Translations under genes and position numbers: made by a program
Source of the DNA: an uncultured Oscillospiraceae bacterium
GTDB lineage: Bacteria > Bacillota > Clostridia > Oscillospirales > Acutalibacteraceae
Direction of reading: 5' to 3'
NCBI GenBank assembly: GCA_900549055.1
Contig: URNB01000005.1
Coordinates: forward strand, 1-46,474
DNA: 46,474 nucleotides
Notes under the pieces: generated by a model
Databases searched by the model: none
Seen by the model: the letters and a program-made list of their open reading frames with translations, nothing else
What the model was told of the DNA's origin: nothing
Part shown: piece by piece, positions 23,444 through 32,390 of the stretch
Position numbering within the stretch: position 1 is the stretch's first letter
Layout: each line of letters begins with the position of its first letter

Positions 23444-25045
23444 CTATTTTATGCTTTCATCCTTCGCAACCTTTTCCACGTGCTTTAAGATTTTATTAAG
23501 CGCCGAGGAATTTATTTTGCCCATTTCAATGCCATCGATGCTGTACTGATATTTTGCCGCGCCCGACTTTATAAATTTAACATCGGTTTTGGCGCGCGAG
23601 GTATCGGAATAGGTGAAAACAATTGTCATGGCAGGCTCGCCGCTCACCTTATCCACCGTGAAATCCGAGCAGGAAAGCGAAATGCATTCCTGATAGAAAT
23701 TCTGGAAGTTTTCTGCGGTGAGCTTTTTGCCTTCATAGGTTATAACGTAGGTTTCCTCCGCATCTTCGGCATCATCATAAACTATATCAAAGCTATAAGT
23801 CTTTTCGGGGGTTTTGATAGTGAAATTTGAAAGCTCATTGATAGATTGCAGGCAGACCCACGAGGCGTAGTAATTATTGACCTTGTAATCAATAAAGGTA
23901 ATGCTTGAAGCGTCAACCTTTTTAATAAGCTTTGCGCCGTCGTACCAAACGGCGTAGCCGCCGTCCTCCTGCTTTTTAAAGCTGTAGCGCTGCGTGAGAG
24001 AGCCGACCTTAATTTCGGCGGTAAGCTCGGGATTATCAAGCCCCAACTTTTTGCGGGAAGCAGCGGAGGTATCAAACGAATACGCACCGCTCACGGTTAC
24101 GCCGCTCTTGAAAAGCCCGAAAATGCCGTCCACATTATCGGCAATGCGCTTTGTGGGCGAGGTGGTCATATACGCCGCATAGGTTGAAAGGTTTTTATCG
24201 GTGTTCGGCGCAATTATCAGCTTTTCGGGGAAATTAGAGCCCGTAAGGGTTATTGAATCAAAGGATGAAAGGTCGCCGTTATCGTCCTTATAATCTGAAG
24301 ATAAATCGGAAGTGGGCACACCCGCTATAGAATCGGTTGCGGCAAGGCTCAGGGCGTCAAATTCAAGCGACGAATCAATCGAGCTGTCGTTAATATATAT
24401 CTTATCATCGGTAGAAAGCTTGATATATATTCCCGTACCATCGGGCGATTCTCCGCCTATAAGCAGGGAAAATTCCGCGCCGTCCTTTGTTACAAAATCA
24501 GCCTTGACCGCAGGGCTTTCAAGCCCGCATTCGGCGGCGGATTTAGCGGTAACCTCTCTTGAAGCGGTAACGCTTGCAACAGAGCTTACAATGCTTGAAA
24601 CGGACGAGGAATTTATTACATCCTTCGCATAACCGTCAAGATACCATACCGTTTTGGTGCTGCTGCTTGAAGTATCCGAAGACGAAGAGCTTTCGTCCTT
24701 TTCTTCTTCGGAATAAAGCTTATATGTTCCGCTTTTATTGGTAACGGTAACGGTTTTAAAATCGTCCGAGCTTTTATCAAGCACCTTTATTGTTTCAACA
24801 GAGGGGGTGGAGGTATCGTCCTCACGCTCGGGAATAAGCTTTATTACGGCAACCGTGCCGCCCGCAAGAATTGCCACAGCCAGTACAGCCGAAATAATTA
24901 TGGGTAAAAGCGAGCGCTTTTTTTTGACGGCGGTCTTTTTGTGGTCGGCGGGGTCGGAGAAGACGGTGGAAGCACCGTCCTCCTCGTTTGAAATATTTTC
25001 CGTATTTTCGTTTAAATTATTATCCTTTTCGGGAAGGTCACTCAT
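23444..25045 (-). CDS. DUF4340 domain protein, membrane-anchored
   Basis: 533 residues: acidic cytoplasmic N-terminus, one transmembrane helix (LLPIIISAVLAVAILAGGTVAVIKLI, about 47-72), then a long extracytoplasmic part made of DUF4340-like repeats (for example KTVWYLDGYAKDVINSSSVSSIV and LSSFDSITLTG..). It has a Ser-rich segment near 125-135. DUF4340 genes sit with GldG-type ABC components, and this is the last gene of that cluster; the biochemical role is unknown. The start is the ATG at 25045, which overlaps the stop of the GldG gene by one base (TAATG) and has AGGAG ahead of it; the longer frame to 25093 lies inside the GldG gene. Confidence 0.85.
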   Translation of the reverse strand: MSDLPEKDNNLNENTENISNEEDGASTVFSDPADHKKTAVKKKRSLLPIIISAVLAVAILAGGTVAVIKLIPEREDDTSTPSVETIKVLDKSSDDFKTVTVTNKSGTYKLYSEEEKDESSSSSDTSSSSTKTVWYLDGYAKDVINSSSVSSIVSSVASVTASREVTAKSAAECGLESPAVKADFVTKDGAEFSLLIGGESPDGTGIYIKLSTDDKIYINDSSIDSSLEFDALSLAATDSIAGVPTSDLSSDYKDDNGDLSSFDSITLTGSNFPEKLIIAPNTDKNLSTYAAYMTTSPTKRIADNVDGIFGLFKSGVTVSGAYSFDTSAASRKKLGLDNPELTAEIKVGSLTQRYSFKKQEDGGYAVWYDGAKLIKKVDASSITFIDYKVNNYYASWVCLQSINELSNFTIKTPEKTYSFDIVYDDAEDAEETYVITYEGKKLTAENFQNFYQECISLSCSDFTVDKVSGEPAMTIVFTYSDTSRAKTDVKFIKSGAAKYQYSIDGIEMGKINSSALNKILKHVEKVAKDESIK

Positions 25046-26751
25046 TACGCATTCTTTCTCCTGATAAAGATATAAATTCCTGCGGCAATGCACGCCACGG
25101 GCAGCAGCCCCATAAATATAATTCTTACAATTCCCGCAGAAGTCTCGCTTACCGAATCCGCGAAGCTTTCGTTGGTTATTGTTTTAGAAACAAATGAGAT
25201 TCCGGTATCCTCGGCACCCACCGCGCGCTCCGCGCAGGCAAGGGTAAGGTTTTTATTGGAAACGGAGGACTGCTCGTTATATTCCGACTGAATAAACTGA
25301 ACGCTGTCAAACGCGAAAACATAGCTTGTTATCTTCTTGTTGTCGTCGTCATATTCAGACTGCGCCGCCTGAAGCACCGCGGGGAAGCTCTTTTTGGTGT
25401 AGTTATTGGCACCCTTCCAGTTTGCGGCGGTACCGACAGGCGCTGCAACAACCGATTCAAGCGAGCTCATAAGAGCCTTTACGGTTATGCTGTTTTCGCT
25501 TTCAAATGCGGCGGACATGGGAACATTGTAGCCTGTAATGCAAAGCTGCATTCCGCTTGTAAGGCTCTCATCGCTGCTTGTGGGATAAATTCCCATAGTC
25601 ATGGGGTCATCCGGAATATGGTTGTTTGTATTGGTTTCAAACAGTATGCCTTCCTCTATTGCAATACCCCACTGGCTTAAGAAATCGTAAAGATTGGTAA
25701 GGTAGGGGGCGGAAGCGTCCGCAAAGAACAGAAGGCCCTTGCCGAGCTTGCCGTCGTTATCAAGGAAGTCGGAAAGATTATCAAGCTCGCTGCCTATAAA
25801 GTCGGTGGTAGGACCCGCGATTATAACTGCGTCAAAATCGGAGGATATTTTACCCACGATATTATCGGAAATCGTCTCTATTTCGTAGTTATTAGCCTTT
25901 AAAAGCTTCTGATAATCGGCTGTGTAGTCGATCTTGGAATGCCCCGTGAGCAGCGCAACCTTCTTTGTTTTGCTGCTTGTAACATACGCAATAGCGCTTG
26001 TAACCGCGGTTTCAACGCTGTTTCCGCTGACGGTTGACTGGCTGTAGCCGTAGGCGGCGTAGGTGTTGTCTTCGGAAAGCTGATAAACATCCTTAAAGCC
26101 CAAAACCTTGTAGCGCACGTTATTATCCGAGCCTTTAGCCGAAACAATTATATCGCCGTAGGCTAACTTTTCGTTTGAATACTTCTGCGATATCTCGGTA
26201 AATTCCGAGCCTTGAGTATCAACATATTTCAAGGTAATCTTGTTGTTGTATGCCGGGTATTTATCAAGAAGCTTTAAGGTCTGCTCGAAATACTTAGACG
26301 CGTCGGACGATACGCCGTAAAGATTCTTCGCGTAATAGCCCATATAGCCGCCGGTATATCCGTCCTTTTCGGCGCAGACGGTTATATTTACTTCCTTATC
26401 AAGGTCTTTTAAATATTTGATATTGTCGGCGCTCATTGAGTTTTCCTTTTCGGTGGACATATCAAATTCCAAAACAAAACGGTTTGAAAGCGCGTTCACA
26501 AGCACATTCAGCACAATAAGCCCCGCAAGCACTGCGGCGGTTATTGCAACCGAATAGCCGCCCCTGCGTAAAAGCGCCTGGTTTTTAAGCTTTTTAGGTT
26601 TTTTCGCCTTTTTTTCTTTTTTGGCTTTCTTTTCTTTTTTATCGCCGGTCTGCTCTGCGGCGGTCTCCTCGGCGGGTGTGTTCTCTGCAGCGGTTTCTTC
26701 CGCGTTTTCCGTTTCGGGAGTTAAATTCTTATTTTCTTCCATTTTGCTCAC
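25045..26751 (-). CDS. GldG-like ABC-associated membrane protein
   Basis: 568 residues. A very charged N-terminus (Glu/Lys stretches, about 1-55) is followed by a transmembrane helix (GGYSVAITAAVLAGLIVLNVLVNAL), a large extracytoplasmic domain of the ABC_transp_aux (GldG) type with FDAVIIAGPTTDF and KGLLFFADASAP, and a C-terminal helix (IIFMGLLPVACIAAGIYIFI) ending in RRKNA. GldG is known from gliding bacteria, but homologues are widespread in Clostridia, where the transported substrate is unknown. It sits 6 bases after the permease gene and overlaps the DUF4340 gene by one base. Start ATG at 26751, with GGAGG a few bases upstream. Confidence 0.88.
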   Translation of the reverse strand: MSKMEENKNLTPETENAEETAAENTPAEETAAEQTGDKKEKKAKKEKKAKKPKKLKNQALLRRGGYSVAITAAVLAGLIVLNVLVNALSNRFVLEFDMSTEKENSMSADNIKYLKDLDKEVNITVCAEKDGYTGGYMGYYAKNLYGVSSDASKYFEQTLKLLDKYPAYNNKITLKYVDTQGSEFTEISQKYSNEKLAYGDIIVSAKGSDNNVRYKVLGFKDVYQLSEDNTYAAYGYSQSTVSGNSVETAVTSAIAYVTSSKTKKVALLTGHSKIDYTADYQKLLKANNYEIETISDNIVGKISSDFDAVIIAGPTTDFIGSELDNLSDFLDNDGKLGKGLLFFADASAPYLTNLYDFLSQWGIAIEEGILFETNTNNHIPDDPMTMGIYPTSSDESLTSGMQLCITGYNVPMSAAFESENSITVKALMSSLESVVAAPVGTAANWKGANNYTKKSFPAVLQAAQSEYDDDNKKITSYVFAFDSVQFIQSEYNEQSSVSNKNLTLACAERAVGAEDTGISFVSKTITNESFADSVSETSAGIVRIIFMGLLPVACIAAGIYIFIRRKNA

Positions 26752-26757
26752 CCTCCT

Positions 26758-27459
26758 TTAAGCCCATCTTCTCTTATCAAGCGAGCGGACGCACAGGAAT
26801 AAAAACGCCGCGCTTATGCTTACAAAGTAGAGAATATCCGCAACGGACAGTATATTTTCGCCGAAATTTTCAAAGGCGCTTATAAACGCCGCCTTTTCAA
26901 CCACCGTTGCTATCCATGAAACCTTTATCATGCTTGCAAAGTTGGACATATAAAGCACAAGTATATTGATTACAAGCGTAAGTATTGCCGAAATTACCGG
27001 ACTTTCGGTAAGGGATGATATAAACATGCCTATTGAAATAAGTGCGCTTCCGAGCAGCAGCATACCGAAAAGTGCGTATATATACGACATCACATTAACG
27101 CTGACATATGAAGCTACGATTATTTCAAAAATAATCGTGGGCGCAAAGCCGATTGCGAAAACCGCAAGCGCCGCGAAAAATTTGCCCAGCACAATAGATG
27201 TAAGGCTTACCGGCGCCGTAAGCAGCGCCTGGTCTACCTTTTGCCGCCTGTCCTCGCTCATAAGACGCATTGTAAGCACCGGCATGGTAAAAACAATAAC
27301 GGTGGACATTGCAACAATTACCATTGCGGTGTCCGGGCTGCCGTAGCTGTATATCATTGAAAAATACAGCCCCAAAAAGAAGTAAAACGCCGCTATAACA
27401 ATAAAGCCTATGGGCGTTGTGAAATACGCCCTGAATTCTCTTTTAAATACCGCGCTCAT
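26758..27459 (-). CDS. ABC-2 type permease, GldF-like
   Basis: 233 residues with about six transmembrane helices: PIGFIVIAAFYFFLGLYFSM, VIVAMSTVIVFTMPVLTMRL, FAALAVFAIGFAPTIIFEII, YIYALFGMLLLGSALISIG, VISAILTLVINILVLYMSN and ILYFVSISAAFLFLCV. The MRLMSEDRRQKVDQALLTAP stretch on the cytoplasmic loop is the family hallmark. Pairs with the ATPase gene, whose stop it overlaps by four bases (ATGA), so the two are translated together. Forms the membrane channel of a GldAFG-like transporter of unknown cargo. Confidence 0.9.
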   Translation of the reverse strand: MSAVFKREFRAYFTTPIGFIVIAAFYFFLGLYFSMIYSYGSPDTAMVIVAMSTVIVFTMPVLTMRLMSEDRRQKVDQALLTAPVSLTSIVLGKFFAALAVFAIGFAPTIIFEIIVASYVSVNVMSYIYALFGMLLLGSALISIGMFISSLTESPVISAILTLVINILVLYMSNFASMIKVSWIATVVEKAAFISAFENFGENILSVADILYFVSISAAFLFLCVRSLDKRRWA

Positions 27460-28517
27460 TGCTCTGCCTCCTCTGCCTGCTCTGTTTTGACGGTAACGCT
27501 GCCGTCATCCGCTATTTCAACGCTCGGTTTTTCCGCCGTTTCCGTTTTATCGGTTATTCCGAGCATACGCTTTGCTTCGTCGTTATCGGCAGCTTCTGTA
27601 AGCCGCAGGAATATCTGCTCGAGGGACACCTTGTTGCTGGTAAGCGATAAAAGGGTCTTCCCGCGGGATACTATGCGCTTAAATACCTCGGCACGCACAT
27701 CTGCGCCGTGCTCCGGCTCTATAAGGAAATCGAACGAGCCGTCCTCTTTTCTGCCGAGGGATGTAACCGATTTTACACCCTTAACGGTGCTTAATGCGTC
27801 AATCATTTCCTGTTCGCCCGCTATTATGCGCGCAATAAGGGAGTGATCGCTCGACAGCTTGTTTGAAAGGTTTTCGGGCGTGTCGTCGGCAATTATCTGC
27901 CCCTTGTTTATAATTATTACCCGCTTGCATACCGCCTGAATTTCGGAAAGTATGTGCGAGGACAGAATAATCGTGTGGTTTTTACCGAGACGTGCTATAA
28001 GGTTTCTTATCTCGATTATCTGCTTGGGGTCAAGACCGACGGTCGGCTCATCAAGAATAAGTACATCCGGGTTGCCTATAAGCGCCTGGGCAAAGCCTAC
28101 GCGCTGACGGTAGCCCTTTGACAGGTTCTTTATAAGGCGGTTCTGCACATTGTCAATTTTAACAAGCCTTAAAATCTCGTCAATATGCGGCTTTTTCGGG
28201 AATTTGACCTTTTTAAGGTCATAAATAAAGTTTAAATACTCGCGCACCTTCATATCCACATAAAGCGGCGGTATTTCAGGCAGATAGCCTATTCTGCGCT
28301 TTGCGTCCTCGGGGTATTCCGCAATATCGTACCCGTCAATCTCCACCTTGCCCTGAGTCAGGGAAAGGTAGCCGGTAAGGATATTCATTATTGTGGACTT
28401 ACCTGCTCCGTTTGGGCCCAAAAAGCCGATAACCTCGCCCTTTTCGATGCTGAAGCTTACATCCTTGACGGCGAGATAAGTACCGTACCTTTTGCTGAGC
28501 CCGGTTACTTCGATCAT
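27456..28517 (-). CDS. ABC transporter ATP-binding protein, GldA-like
   Basis: 353 residues. Walker A in GFLGPNGAGKST (about 32-43), ABC signature in NLSKGYRQRVGFAQAL (about 133), Walker B in DVLILDEPTVGLDP (about 155) and H-loop in IILSSHILSEI. The C-terminal 130 residues, after the ATPase core, are an accessory domain (SLIARIIAGEQEM, KGVKSVTSLG, LEQIFLRLTE) found in drug/GldA-type ATPases, plus a short acidic tail (EKPSVEIADDGSVTVKTEQAEEAEQ is split across the end). First gene of the ABC-permease-GldG-DUF4340 operon; GGAGG lies before the ATG. Confidence 0.93.
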   Translation of the reverse strand: MIEVTGLSKRYGTYLAVKDVSFSIEKGEVIGFLGPNGAGKSTIMNILTGYLSLTQGKVEIDGYDIAEYPEDAKRRIGYLPEIPPLYVDMKVREYLNFIYDLKKVKFPKKPHIDEILRLVKIDNVQNRLIKNLSKGYRQRVGFAQALIGNPDVLILDEPTVGLDPKQIIEIRNLIARLGKNHTIILSSHILSEIQAVCKRVIIINKGQIIADDTPENLSNKLSSDHSLIARIIAGEQEMIDALSTVKGVKSVTSLGRKEDGSFDFLIEPEHGADVRAEVFKRIVSRGKTLLSLTSNKVSLEQIFLRLTEAADNDEAKRMLGITDKTETAEKPSVEIADDGSVTVKTEQAEEAEQ

Positions 28518-28608
28518 TTATATTCCTCCAAGCATAATTTTTGGTTCTAAACCATAATACCAAACAAATTTACAAAATTATTAAACAAATTGTGAATAAT
28601 TGCAATTA

Positions 28609-29529
28609 CTACGCCAAAAGCTGCGCCAGCGTTATAACCGCAGGCATTGTAATAATTGACAGAACCGTGCTGAGCGACACCATATCGACCGAAAGCGCCG
28701 TATCGCCCCCGCCGAATTTTGAAGAAAACATCGTTGTGACTGCCGCAACCGGCGCGCTTAACGATATTATTACGGAAACCAGCAGCGTGCCGCGCACCCC
28801 CAAAATATACAAAACCCCGAGGGATACAAGCGGATAAACAATAAGCCTTAATAAAACGGCAATTATGCACTTGACATCCTTAAAAGCCTTAAGCACATTC
28901 GTTTTGCTTAAATGGTAGCCGATAATAAGCATGGGCAGCGGGGTGTATATTGCCGCAAGGTAATTTACGGTAGATGAAAGCACATGCGGCACGGGAACGG
29001 AAAACACGAAAATTATAAGCCCTATAAGCAGTCCCGCAATGCCGGGATTTACAAAAAGCTTTTTCGGCTGTATGTAGCGTTTGTCGCCGCTTATAAGGTA
29101 AACGCCGTAGCTCCACACCACAAGATTGAACATTATAACATATGCAGAGCCGTAAAGCGTGCCGTCAGCCCCAAGCATTACCTCCTGTAAGGGTAAAGAC
29201 ATAAACCCGCAGTTTGCGAAAATCGAGCCGAAGCGCAGAGTTCGCTGCCGCCTTAAGTCCTTTGAGCGAAGGAGCAGCGTACCGAGAGTAATCATAAGCA
29301 CCTGCACCAAAAGGGTTAAAGCAACAGCCAGCAGCAGCGATTTCATAACCGCCGCGTCGAACCTGCGCATAAGCGATTTTATAATAACGCAGGGCGTTGC
29401 TATTATCAGCGCAATATCGGTGCAGCAGGCGGCTCCCGCCTCGGTCATGATTCCGGTTTTTGCCGCAATAAAGCCCACCGCTATCATCAGCATTAAAACG
29501 GAGACCTGGGTGAAAACGGTTATGAACAT
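28609..29529 (-). CDS. AEC family transporter (auxin efflux carrier type)
   Basis: 306-residue inner-membrane transporter with about ten hydrophobic helices, starting MFITVFTQVSVLMLMIAVGF. The fold is the two-times-five-helix AEC layout; conserved features include FGSIFANCGFMSLPL near helix 4 and LSAPVAAVTTMFSSKFGGGDTALS near helix 9. Firmicute members are often malate or unknown organic-acid permeases. It overlaps the end of galT by ten bases, making it the last gene of the murC-alaX-capA-galT-AEC run. Substrate unknown. Confidence 0.9.
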   Translation of the reverse strand: MFITVFTQVSVLMLMIAVGFIAAKTGIMTEAGAACCTDIALIIATPCVIIKSLMRRFDAAVMKSLLLAVALTLLVQVLMITLGTLLLRSKDLRRQRTLRFGSIFANCGFMSLPLQEVMLGADGTLYGSAYVIMFNLVVWSYGVYLISGDKRYIQPKKLFVNPGIAGLLIGLIIFVFSVPVPHVLSSTVNYLAAIYTPLPMLIIGYHLSKTNVLKAFKDVKCIIAVLLRLIVYPLVSLGVLYILGVRGTLLVSVIISLSAPVAAVTTMFSSKFGGGDTALSVDMVSLSTVLSIITMPAVITLAQLLA

Positions 29530-31019
29530 TTATTAACTCCCGCGGCAAATTTCAGGAATGCGCGTCTTCCCTCCTCAGTGCGCTTGAAAACACCCGCGTG
29601 CTCAAGCACATGTGAGAATACAAGACCTATTTCGTCCCTTATTATTTCGCTGATATTGTCTTCCGTCAGCTCGCCGTATTTTCGGCGCACTTCGTCTGCC
29701 CAATCGGCATGCTTTGCAAGCACCTCGTCTTTTCGTATATCGCGGTTTTCAAGCATTGCCTTTTCAAGCAGTGCCATTTCGTTTTTAAGGCGCGCCGGCA
29801 GCACCGCCAGACCCATAACCTCAATAAGACCTATATTTTCCTTTTTAATGTGGTGCAGCTCCGCGTGCGGATGGAAAACGCCGAGCGGGTGCTCAGCCGT
29901 GGTAATATTGTTGCGCAGCACCAAATCAAGCTCAAATTTACCGTTTGTCTTTCTTGCTATCGGGGTTATTGTGTTGTGGGGCGTGCCGTCGGTTTCGGCA
30001 AATATAAAGGCGTCGGGGTCGGAATATCCGCGCCAGCAGGTAAGTATTTTATCGGCAAGCTCAACTAACCTTTCGGTATTTTCAGAGCGCAGGCGTATTA
30101 CCGACATAGGCCACTTTACAATTCCCGCCTCAATATCCGAAAAGCCGTCAAAATGCAGCTCGGTTTCAATCGGTGCCTTTGCCATTGCAAAGGTGTGGTT
30201 GCCGCCCTGGAAATGGTCATGACTTAAAATCGAGCCGCCCACAATAGGCAGATCGGCGTTTGAGCCTACGAAATAATGCGGAAACTGCGTTACAAAATCG
30301 AGCAGCTTTTTAAAGGAAGCGCGGTTTATAGCCATAGGTGTGTGCTTTGCGTTAAATACAATGCAGTGCTCGTTATAGTAAACATAGGGCGAATACTGTA
30401 AGCACCAATCGCTGCCGTTTATCGTAATGGGTATAACGCGGTGGTTCTGCCTTGCGGGAAAGTTTATTCTGCCCGCGTACCCCTCGCACTCGCGGCATAG
30501 CATACATTTCGGGTAGCCCGCCTGCGGCGCATTTTTGGCGGCGGCTATCGCTTTCGGGTCCTTTTCGGGCTTTGAAAGGTTTACGGTAATTTCAAGCTCG
30601 CCGTAGGGCGTTGCGGTAAGCCACTTAATATCCTTTGCCACACGGTAGCGGCGTATGTAGTCGCTGTCCCGGCTTAAAGTATAAAAGTAATCGGTGGCAG
30701 CCTTGGGGGATATAGCATAAAGCTCCTTAAATTTATTTGTAACCTCGCTCGGTCTCGGCATTAAAGCCCCCATAAGCTTTGTGTCGAATAAATCGCGGTG
30801 AGTAATGTCGTTTTCCGTCAGTCCCTTTTCGGCGGCGTAATCAAGCAGGGCTTTCAGCGTTTCTTCAAGGTCAACATCCGAAAAAACGGTATTGCAGTTA
30901 TATTCGTCAAGCTGCAGAATTTCAAGAATACGGTTGGTAACGTATATCTCGTCCCGTTCTGTGAAAAGTCCCTTTTCAAGCCCGTAGCAAACTAATTTTC
31001 TAACCTGTTCGTCTATCAT
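29520..31019 (-). CDS. galT: Galactose-1-phosphate uridylyltransferase, firmicute class (GalT2)
   Basis: 499 residues, the long GalT class typical of Firmicutes rather than the 350-residue enterobacterial type. It swaps UMP between UDP-glucose and galactose 1-phosphate in the Leloir pathway. Visible family blocks include MGALMPRPSEVTNKF, YPKCMLCRECEGYAGRINFPARQNHRVIPI, GSDWCLQYSPYVYYNEHCIVFN, GGSILSHDHFQGGNHTFAMAKAP (the His-rich active-site region) and LGVFHPHAELHHIKKENIGLIEVMGLAVLP. No galK or galE is in the window. Between capA and the AEC transporter. Start ATG at 31019. Confidence 0.93.
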   Translation of the reverse strand: MIDEQVRKLVCYGLEKGLFTERDEIYVTNRILEILQLDEYNCNTVFSDVDLEETLKALLDYAAEKGLTENDITHRDLFDTKLMGALMPRPSEVTNKFKELYAISPKAATDYFYTLSRDSDYIRRYRVAKDIKWLTATPYGELEITVNLSKPEKDPKAIAAAKNAPQAGYPKCMLCRECEGYAGRINFPARQNHRVIPITINGSDWCLQYSPYVYYNEHCIVFNAKHTPMAINRASFKKLLDFVTQFPHYFVGSNADLPIVGGSILSHDHFQGGNHTFAMAKAPIETELHFDGFSDIEAGIVKWPMSVIRLRSENTERLVELADKILTCWRGYSDPDAFIFAETDGTPHNTITPIARKTNGKFELDLVLRNNITTAEHPLGVFHPHAELHHIKKENIGLIEVMGLAVLPARLKNEMALLEKAMLENRDIRKDEVLAKHADWADEVRRKYGELTEDNISEIIRDEIGLVFSHVLEHAGVFKRTEEGRRAFLKFAAGVNKCS

Positions 31020-31034
31020 TTTTCATCAGTTCCT

Positions 31035-32372
31035 TTACTGAAAAGTAATATTGCAGCCTATCTGCTGCTGACACTGCGTAAGCCCCGCCGCCAAAATCGC
31101 CTTGGTTCTTTCGTAGGATTTAGCCGACTTTGTCGCCGCGGTGCCCGTAAGTCCGAATTTCGCCGCGCCGTCGTTTGCCGCTTCAAGCGGATAAACCGTG
31201 TATAAATATCCGCTGTGACCCGATTCCTTATATTTATTCACCCAGGTCGGCACAACCTTAAGCTCCGAAAGAGCCACGCCGTCCTTATTCTTTTTAAGGG
31301 TGAAATCGAACAGAAGACCATCCTCCGTATGACCCGAGGGGCAGCTGTCCATAAGCTCCTGCCGCTGATTTGAAATGCAGTTTCCGGTGGAATAAAGGCA
31401 TATTGTGTAGCCCTCGCCGCCCTCGGGACGGATAAGCTCCACCGGCTGAATAACATGCGGATGACTGCCTATTATCATATTAACCCCTAAATTTGAAAGC
31501 TTTTGAGCAATTGTTTTTTGCCAGGTGTTGGGACTTGTCTGATACTCGTTGCCCCAATGCATATAAAACACAATAAACTCCGCGCCCTGTGCCTTCATCT
31601 CGCCTATCACCTTTTCAGCTTCGGTGTAAAATGCGTCAATTTTATCATACGAAAAGCTGTTTATAAGGTTGTTAGCCTCCTCGGCAATTATAGCGCCGTT
31701 CAGGTATTTCCTGCCCGCGGTCTGCCCGGAGGTCTCGTAGGTATAATCGGCAAGCCCTATTTTTATGTTGTTTATCTCCTTTACGGCATAAGCGGGATCG
31801 GTTTCAACCTCCCTTGTGCCTATAAATTCAATTCCCCTTTGCTTTAAGACCTGTGCCGTGCGCTTAAGCCCGAAAAGCCCCGTATCGTAGGAGTGATTGT
31901 TCGAGGTCACAAGGAAATTAAGTCCCGAATCCTTTATGGTATCCGCAAGGCTGTCGGGCGTGTTAAAGGCGGGATAACCGCTGTATTTGCCCGATTCCGT
32001 GCCGCCGAAGGTAACCTCAAGATTTGCGACGGCAAGATCCGCCGCCTTAAAGTATGAGGAAAGATTTTTGAAATACGGACTGAAATCATATTCGCCCGTC
32101 TGTGTTCTTGCGCCGTCAACCTGGGTCGGGTGCACCATGATATCACCTGTTGATATTACCCGCGCGGTGGTTTCGGGTATTACAACGCTTTCTGCCTTTG
32201 AGGAATCGGCGCTTTGCGAATTTTCGGGCTTCTTTTTATCGTCCGATTTTAATACCGCGCTTACCGCAAACGCAACGATTGCCGCAACCGCCAGAAGCAC
32301 TGCCGTGCAGCATGTGAGAAATATCCGCCGTTTTATAATTGCCTGCTGTCTTTTAGTCCGTGTTTTTGCCAT
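31035..32372 (-). CDS. CapA/PgsA-type metallophosphatase, membrane-anchored
   Basis: 445 residues: cationic N-terminus, one transmembrane helix (IFLTCCTAVLLAVAAIVAFAVSAVL, about 17-41) and an extracellular CapA domain of the calcineurin-like class. Active-site-class motifs are ISTGDIMVHP, VANLEVTFGG, TSNNHSYDTG and IGSHPHVIQPVEL, containing the expected Asp, Asn and His residues. CapA/PgsA proteins are best known from poly-gamma-glutamate synthesis, but most clostridial copies have no capsule cluster nearby, as here, and their role is not settled. Follows alaX by 18 bases and precedes galT by 15. Ribosome site AGGAG near 32378. Confidence 0.88.
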   Translation of the reverse strand: MAKTRTKRQQAIIKRRIFLTCCTAVLLAVAAIVAFAVSAVLKSDDKKKPENSQSADSSKAESVVIPETTARVISTGDIMVHPTQVDGARTQTGEYDFSPYFKNLSSYFKAADLAVANLEVTFGGTESGKYSGYPAFNTPDSLADTIKDSGLNFLVTSNNHSYDTGLFGLKRTAQVLKQRGIEFIGTREVETDPAYAVKEINNIKIGLADYTYETSGQTAGRKYLNGAIIAEEANNLINSFSYDKIDAFYTEAEKVIGEMKAQGAEFIVFYMHWGNEYQTSPNTWQKTIAQKLSNLGVNMIIGSHPHVIQPVELIRPEGGEGYTICLYSTGNCISNQRQELMDSCPSGHTEDGLLFDFTLKKNKDGVALSELKVVPTWVNKYKESGHSGYLYTVYPLEAANDGAAKFGLTGTAATKSAKSYERTKAILAAGLTQCQQQIGCNITFQ

Positions 32373-32390
32373 TTAAACATCTCCTCTGTT

